NCBI GenBank assembly: GCA_017530465.1 | Contig: JAFXMJ010000334.1 | Coordinates: 1-8,890, forward strand | Source of the DNA: Bacteroidales bacterium | GTDB taxonomy: Bacteria; Bacteroidota; Bacteroidia; Bacteroidales; UBA3824 | Direction: 5' to 3' | DNA length: 8,890 nt | Part shown: positions 4,787 through 8,890 of the stretch, one piece after another | How the letters are laid out: each line of letters starts with the position of its first letter | Numbering within the stretch: the first letter of the stretch is position 1 | Translations under genes and position numbers: made by a program | Notes under the pieces: model-generated | What the model was told of the DNA's origin: nothing | Database searches by the model: none | Seen by the model: only the letters and a program-made list of their open reading frames with translations

Positions 4787-5914
4787 ATGGCAGAGGCTCT
4801 TTTCTACATAACCATAGCCACCGACATCGTTGCCGCGCTTACGGTGGGCTGGACGATTTTCATACACGGACGGCAATTGGGCGGTGCTATCGCTACGCTC
4901 AGGCAGTTTGCAGCGGGAGCATTCACCTCATTAGCTGCGTGGATGGCAAGCATGGTGGCTATCGTAAGGGCGGAGGGCGTAGAAATATGCGCGTCGCTTC
5001 CGCTGGTATTGATGACAATTTTTATGCTGACGACTTCCATGTACGCCACATCGACAATGGGGCGCAAGCATCATCAAAATTTTGCGCTGTGGGTGCTGGT
5101 GATGTTTGTGCCGCTGGTATCGTTGCTTGCGCATTTGCTTATGAAAGGCTCCAACAACTACCATCCGCTGTTTTCTTTTGACGACCTCAACGATTTTTGC
5201 GTCACCACACCATTAATATATTATGGCAGGGCAATATTTGTGGCGATATTGATGACATTTTGGCTCTTGGCGGTGGGCATGATTGTAGAGGCTTACATCT
5301 ATTACCGCAAGACGTGCGCCACACAACTCAAGGCAGAGGACGCCGAACAGCGCGACGGCAATGTAAAGCTCTCCATTGCGTGGGCGTTGGTTATCATAAT
5401 GGGACTCGTGCCGTGGTGCATATCGAGCCTTGTGCTGCATATTGTGTATAATTTGCTGATATTTGGGCTGTTGACGATTACAGGATGGGCGTACCTGCGC
5501 CACGTGCGATTCATACGTGCGCACGATTCGGGACGACTTGCCCCGATACAGATTGCCCGGCGCGTGCCAATGCTCCTCGCGATGGAGCAAGGCGGCTCTA
5601 CCGAATGGGCTACATCTGTGGAGCAAAATCCATTTTTTGCCGGCAATCCCACACTCGACGACGTGGCGCAGGCTCTCGGCGTCACCAATACCGACCTCTC
5701 GGATTACGTACTGCAACAAGACAAAAACAATTTTATGGCGTGGGTGTGCGACCAACGGCTCCGATATTGCGCCGAACAGATTGCCACCACCAACCGCAAA
5801 ATTTCCGAAATTGCCATCTCCACCGGTTACAACGACCTGCCGACATTCACAAGGGCGTTCAAGCGGCGGTTTGGCATTTCGCCAAGCGAATACAGGAAAC
5901 AGAACGCTACTTAA
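4787..5914 (+). CDS. Seven-helix membrane protein with C-terminal AraC-type DNA-binding domain
   Basis: The 375-residue protein joins a membrane domain to a transcription-factor domain. About seven hydrophobic helices are visible, near residues 5-27, 42-61, 68-88, 98-118, 144-170, 197-216 and 217-236. Basic clusters such as GRKHH (92-96) and RHVRFIR (238-244) lie at helix ends, and the odd number of helices places the C-terminus in the cytoplasm if the N-terminus is outside. Residues about 287-372 match the AraC HTH pair: LDDVAQALGVTNTDLSDYV (290-308) as the first and ISEIAISTGYNDLPTFTRAF (339-358) as the second, ending in the signature KRRFGISPSEYRK (359-371). This implies a membrane-bound one-component regulator that binds DNA near the membrane; ligand and targets are unknown. 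Its stop overlaps the convergent gene by 8 nt. A microsatellite lies in its leader. Confidence 0.88.
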   Translation: MAEALFYITIATDIVAALTVGWTIFIHGRQLGGAIATLRQFAAGAFTSLAAWMASMVAIVRAEGVEICASLPLVLMTIFMLTTSMYATSTMGRKHHQNFALWVLVMFVPLVSLLAHLLMKGSNNYHPLFSFDDLNDFCVTTPLIYYGRAIFVAILMTFWLLAVGMIVEAYIYYRKTCATQLKAEDAEQRDGNVKLSIAWALVIIMGLVPWCISSLVLHIVYNLLIFGLLTITGWAYLRHVRFIRAHDSGRLAPIQIARRVPMLLAMEQGGSTEWATSVEQNPFFAGNPTLDDVAQALGVTNTDLSDYVLQQDKNNFMAWVCDQRLRYCAEQIATTNRKISEIAISTGYNDLPTFTRAFKRRFGISPSEYRKQNAT

Positions 5915-7484
5915 CCAACTCGGTAATCTCGCACTCGTGGGTCTTGGATTTTTCGTCGTAATTGATGGCGACGAGAAGAAGGTTGCCGGTGTAATGTTCC
6001 AACGAATCAAAATAGCGGCGTTCCTTGATTTGCGCCAACGCACTCTCGGTTGACTTGTTGTGTTTGAGTTCGATGACCATTGCGGGCTTTTCGGGGTTGA
6101 CGGGGATATACACCACATCGGCGAAACCCTTGCCCGTAGTCATTTCCTTGATGACGGTGTATTCGTTGCGGGCGTAGAGATACGAGAGGTAGATGGCGGA
6201 TTGCAGGGCGTCCTCGTTGTTGTAACTGCGGTTGCTCGTTACGTGTATGTGCGAGAGGTCCAACGCCTTAGCCACTGCCTCTGAATTTTTGAGGATTGTC
6301 TGTTTGAGAAGTTCCTTCGAGTCCTTTACTATTTGGTCGGTAACTTCGTAAGTGTCAATGTCTTCGATGGCGTTGAGCCACTCTTGCTGAACTTCGAGGT
6401 TGGGGATTCGGCAGGTCTTGTCAACCTTGTTGTAAGCCAAATATCCGAGGTGAATCAGGTACGTGAACACGTCGTCCTTGTTGTAAAAATCCGTCATCGT
6501 GTTCATATACCTGCCTACGTTGACCTCAACGCTTCCGCCGCCAATCATCGCGATGACATCCTCCTTGATGCCCTTGAAACCGGCCTTGATGCGGTCGCGT
6601 ATGACGGCGTAGGTGGAAGTCCGGTTCCAATGGTTGTCAAACTGTTTGGTAATCATACACTTGACGACAGATTCGGGGTTGTAGATTTCGTAGCCGTTTT
6701 GGGCGTAGCCGTCATAATGGCGTTTACATTCCTGAAAATCCACCCTGAACCTTCTGCACAAAGGCTTCACTTCCTTTTCGGTAAAGCCCACAAACTCGGA
6801 GAGTTGTTGGGCGTCAAGTATTGTATATTCTTCAAAATTGTTGAGTTTGCTCTGCACCCGGTCCCTCACCACCGGCAATATGCCCGTAATGTAGGCAAGC
6901 GAAATGGCAGAACTCAAAGGCTCGCTTTTGAAAAGACCGTTCAAAAATTCCAAATAATCAGCGAACAAATGCGTGCCGAAAGTGTCGCGCACAAGGCAGT
7001 CGTACTCGTCGAGGATTATGACGAAGGTCTCGCCCGTGGCAGCAAAGACTTCCATCATACAGTTTGCCAACGTCTCGTTGTCGCGAAACTTGATTTCGGG
7101 AAACTGCGCCTTGAACTCTCTGAGGATTTTCGCCTGCAAGTCCGTCAGCATTTCGTCTTTCATCCTTGCGTTCTGATACTCGCTCGCAACGTCAATCTTG
7201 ATGAAATTGAGTTTGTTGAGGTATTGTTCGTAATTCTTCGCCTTCGAAATTTTCAGTTTGCTGAAAATTTCCCTCGAATCGCAGCCCTTGGAATAGTAGG
7301 CGCACATCATTTTTGTCGCAATGGTCTTGCCAAAGCGACGCGGACGCGATACGCAGATGTATTTGTTGCTTTCGTCAATAAAAACGTTCAATACGCTGAG
7401 CATCATTGTCTTATCGACGTAAATCTTTTTCGACAAAATTTCCTTGAAACCAGTGTTGTCAGGATTAAGATAGATGTACCTCAT
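5907..7484 (-). CDS. AAA-ATPase-like protein with C-terminal PD-(D/E)XK nuclease domain
   Basis: The 525-residue product matches the family usually annotated 'AAA family ATPase' or 'ATP-binding protein' (AAA-ATPase_like plus PDDEXK_9 in Pfam terms), abundant and multicopy in Bacteroidales. Near the N-terminus are YVDKT (22-26) and the atypical P-loop SRPRRFGKT (46-54), where Arg-rich residues replace the usual glycines before G52-K53-T54. Walker B is FVIILDEYD (154-162). The C-terminal nuclease core shows GFADVVYIP (453-461) with D456, then VIELKHN (470-476) with E472 and K474, the D...ExK pattern. Biological role is not established; DNA or RNA cleavage is inference. I chose ATG 7484 over 7571 because a consensus promoter (-7 at 7510-7517) lies between them and MRYIYLNPDN is the usual family start. 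It is convergent with the AraC-type gene and overlaps its stop. Confidence 0.88.
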   Translation of the reverse strand: MRYIYLNPDNTGFKEILSKKIYVDKTMMLSVLNVFIDESNKYICVSRPRRFGKTIATKMMCAYYSKGCDSREIFSKLKISKAKNYEQYLNKLNFIKIDVASEYQNARMKDEMLTDLQAKILREFKAQFPEIKFRDNETLANCMMEVFAATGETFVIILDEYDCLVRDTFGTHLFADYLEFLNGLFKSEPLSSAISLAYITGILPVVRDRVQSKLNNFEEYTILDAQQLSEFVGFTEKEVKPLCRRFRVDFQECKRHYDGYAQNGYEIYNPESVVKCMITKQFDNHWNRTSTYAVIRDRIKAGFKGIKEDVIAMIGGGSVEVNVGRYMNTMTDFYNKDDVFTYLIHLGYLAYNKVDKTCRIPNLEVQQEWLNAIEDIDTYEVTDQIVKDSKELLKQTILKNSEAVAKALDLSHIHVTSNRSYNNEDALQSAIYLSYLYARNEYTVIKEMTTGKGFADVVYIPVNPEKPAMVIELKHNKSTESALAQIKERRYFDSLEHYTGNLLLVAINYDEKSKTHECEITELVK

Positions 7485-7509
7485 AATATTTGCCTGTATA
7501 AGTTTTGCG

Positions 7510-7541
7510 CAAAGATATATTTTTTTTGTGTGATTTGCAAC
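7510..7541 (-). promoter_or_regulatory. Promoter of the AAA/PDDEXK gene
   Basis: The minus strand reads TATCTTTG (complement of 7510-7517), an exact -7 match, with GTTG (complement of 7538-7541) 20 bp upstream as a weaker -33 element. The -7 element ends 25 nt before the ATG at 7484. The element and following bases resemble those before the Rpn-family gene: both read TATCTTTGCGC and both end in GCAAAyATT before the ATG. Confidence 0.7.
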
Positions 7542-7608
7542 ACTGACGCACAAAAAAAGACAGTCAATCATCTTTTACTTCCTGTAATCCAAACTATAAA
7601 AACAACCT

Positions 7609-7641
7609 CCCTGCCAACCTTTTTTTGCGCCCTGCCAACCT
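7609..7641. promoter_or_regulatory. 12-bp direct repeat with 21-bp period, candidate operator
   Basis: CCCTGCCAACCT occurs exactly at 7609-7620 and again at 7630-7641. The 21-bp period puts both copies on the same face of the helix. The second copy ends 19 bp before the -7 element at 7661, so the repeats cover the expected -33 region and just upstream. No good TTTG is present there, which suits a promoter needing an activator. AraC-type and LytTR-type regulators are known to bind direct repeats with about this period. Confidence 0.55.
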
Positions 7642-7660
7642 AAAAAAAACGCGGTTTATC

Positions 7661-7668
7661 TACTTTTG
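7661..7668 (+). promoter_or_regulatory. -7 element of the surface-protein gene
   Basis: TACTTTTG matches TAnnTTTG exactly and lies 25 nt before the ATG at 7694. The expected position for the -33 TTTG is occupied by an A-run and the end of the direct repeat, so only half of the consensus is present. Confidence 0.55.
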
Positions 7669-7693
7669 CCCGCAAATTTATAATACCATAACT

Positions 7694-8890
7694 ATGAAAA
7701 ATTACAAATCATCACTCACTCTGGCGCGGGCAGCGATGACGCTGCTCCTCGCCCTGCTCACCGCCACCACGGCGTGGGCACAGGATGACATCACCGGCCT
7801 GACCTACAACGACGGCGGCTACTACGAAATCAGTGACGCGCAAGACCTCGTTGACCTCGCCAACTACGTCAACGGCGGCAACAATGCCAGCGACAAGACC
7901 TTCAAGCAGACGCAGGACATCGACATGAGCAGCGCAGGCAACTTCGAGCCGATTGGCAGCCAGCCCAACAGTTACAACCCCACGCCATTCAACGGCACCT
8001 ACGACGGACAGGGCCACGCCATCATCGGCCTCACCGTGAACACCTCGTCGCCATACGCAGGACTGTTCGGCCTTTTTCAGGGCGGCAGCGTCAGGAACGT
8101 CACGATGGTCAATCCCAATGTCACTTCCAATTGCAATAGCTTTGGAGGCAAATATGCCGGCGGAATCGTTGGCGCTATACAGCCCGGCACGATAGAGAAC
8201 TGCAACGTCATCAATCCCACGCTCAATCCGGGAAGAGCAGACAAAGGAGCGATATGCGGTACAATTGCTGACATTGAAGCCACCGTCACCAACTGCTACT
8301 ACTACACGACGACAAATTATGATGCCGTAGGAAGTAATGTCGTTGGGTTGGCATACTCCGCCTCCCGCACCTACACCCTGACCCTCAACGACGGCATCAC
8401 CACCAGCACCGCACCCGCCTTCTCCTACGACGGTACGGGCTACTACGCCAGCGGGACCACCATCACCCTCCCAGCAGCTCCCATCGGATGGGTCTACTAC
8501 ACCGTCAACGGCTCGGCCATCGACGGCAATACGTTCGACATCAGCGCCGCCGCCAGTGTGACAGTCAATAAACACATTTCGTCCCTCTTAGGCTACGACG
8601 ACGACCCGTTGGTGGACGGCTCTGCTGAACACCCCTACATCATCAGCACCGCCGACGGCTGGAACGTCTTCTGCGACTGTCTCAACGACAACGACACTTG
8701 GAACCGCTTCAGCGGCAAGACCGTCAAGCTCGGAGCTGACATCACCGTCACCCGCATGGCGGGCAGCGACGAACATGACTTCTGCGGCACCTTCGACGGC
8801 GACGGCAAGACGCTGACCGTCAACTATGCCAACACGGGCAACAACACAATGACGGCTCCGTTCAGTTATGTGGACGGCGCAACGATACAG
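7694..8890 (+). CDS. Secreted GLUG-like repeat surface protein, N-terminal part (runs off window end)
   Basis: The frame is open for 399 codons to the last base of the window. Residues 1-29 form a signal peptide: positive start (MKNYK), hydrophobic core MTLLLALLTATTAWA and a probable cleavage after AWA (27-29), leaving QDD. There is no lipobox cysteine, so export followed by surface anchoring or secretion is likely. The mature part has repeats related to GLUG motifs: YAGLFGLFQGGSVRNVTMVN (121-140), YAGGIVGAIQPGTIENCNV (154-172) and a weaker copy GAICGTI...ATVTNCYYY (185-204). A second module starts near 308 with DGSAEHPYIISTADGWNVFC and repeats the FxGKTVKLGADI...GTFDGDGKTLTV pattern of the first module (TFKQTQDIDM...FNGTYDGQGHAIIGLTV). 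Such modules form beta-helix-like cell-surface proteins in Bacteroidales; adhesion is inference. The coding sequence is visibly richer in G/C-ending codons than its neighbours. Confidence 0.8.
   Translation, partial: MKNYKSSLTLARAAMTLLLALLTATTAWAQDDITGLTYNDGGYYEISDAQDLVDLANYVNGGNNASDKTFKQTQDIDMSSAGNFEPIGSQPNSYNPTPFNGTYDGQGHAIIGLTVNTSSPYAGLFGLFQGGSVRNVTMVNPNVTSNCNSFGGKYAGGIVGAIQPGTIENCNVINPTLNPGRADKGAICGTIADIEATVTNCYYYTTTNYDAVGSNVVGLAYSASRTYTLTLNDGITTSTAPAFSYDGTGYYASGTTITLPAAPIGWVYYTVNGSAIDGNTFDISAAASVTVNKHISSLLGYDDDPLVDGSAEHPYIISTADGWNVFCDCLNDNDTWNRFSGKTVKLGADITVTRMAGSDEHDFCGTFDGDGKTLTVNYANTGNNTMTAPFSYVDGATIQ

Noticed and set aside
5213..6118. 301-codon minus-strand frame
   Set aside because: Covers parts of both the AraC-type gene (antisense) and the AAA gene in another frame; no family resemblance.
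7485..7571. 29-residue N-terminal extension of the AAA/PDDEXK protein
   Set aside because: A consensus -7 element lies within this stretch and the family starts at MRYIYLNP, so translation from 7571 would begin upstream of the transcript.
6333..7643. 436-codon plus-strand frame
   Set aside because: Antisense to the AAA/PDDEXK gene along its length, with no motifs; the minus frame has Walker and nuclease motifs and a consensus promoter.
7712..8575. 287-codon minus-strand frame in the surface-protein gene
   Set aside because: A Val/Gly/Ala-rich shadow produced by high GC3 coding on the plus strand; the plus frame has a signal peptide and GLUG-like repeats.
1..8890. CRISPR array, tRNA or rRNA genes
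   Set aside because: No regularly spaced repeat-spacer pattern, tRNA cloverleaf with TTCRANNC, or rRNA-like conserved segment was seen on either strand by eye.

Overview
The window looks like chromosomal DNA of a Bacteroidales bacterium, most likely Prevotella-like (Prevotellaceae). Three things point there. The rplM-rpsI-rpsB-tsf cluster encodes Bacteroidia-type ribosomal proteins. Promoters match the Bacteroidetes primary sigma consensus (TTTG, 19-20 bp, TAnnTTTG) and starts lack Shine-Dalgarno sequences. The accessory genes (Rpn/PDDEXK nuclease, AAA-ATPase-like/PDDEXK_9 protein, short '..YVSPEIEVI..' peptide, GLUG-type surface protein) are families that multiply in this group. The genus is inferred; no rRNA marker is present.

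Layout. 1-115 (-): the 5' end of a small uncharacterised protein gene. 116-504: gene-poor and structured, with a 20-bp tandem repeat, several GC-rich hairpins, a minus-strand terminator-like stem, a five-copy ATGCG microsatellite and a consensus minus-strand promoter. 505-1350 (-): Rpn-family PD-(D/E)XK nuclease with its own promoter. 1399-4578 (-): the translation cluster, read from one consensus promoter through rplM (GTG start), rpsI (2-nt gap) and rpsB, then a terminator-like stem and an AT-rich repeat block, then tsf and its terminator. 4480-4786: divergent regulatory region between rplM and a plus-strand regulator gene. 4787-5914 (+): a seven-helix membrane protein fused to an AraC-type DNA-binding domain, preceded by a short ORF containing an (AT)(AG) microsatellite. 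5907-7484 (-): a convergent AAA-ATPase-like/PD-(D/E)XK protein overlapping the regulator's stop by 8 nt. 7694-8890 (+): the N-terminal 399 residues of a secreted repeat protein, running off the window.

How it fits together. The ribosomal protein and EF-Ts genes are housekeeping functions and explain the centre. The flanks are accessory. The two nuclease-family genes carry near-identical promoter-to-start leaders, suggesting that their control regions share ancestry or are under the same constraint. The surface-protein promoter has a 12-bp direct repeat with a 21-bp period, a geometry used by AraC-type regulators; a link to the nearby membrane-bound AraC protein is only a hypothesis. I found no tRNA, rRNA, CRISPR array or intact insertion sequence.
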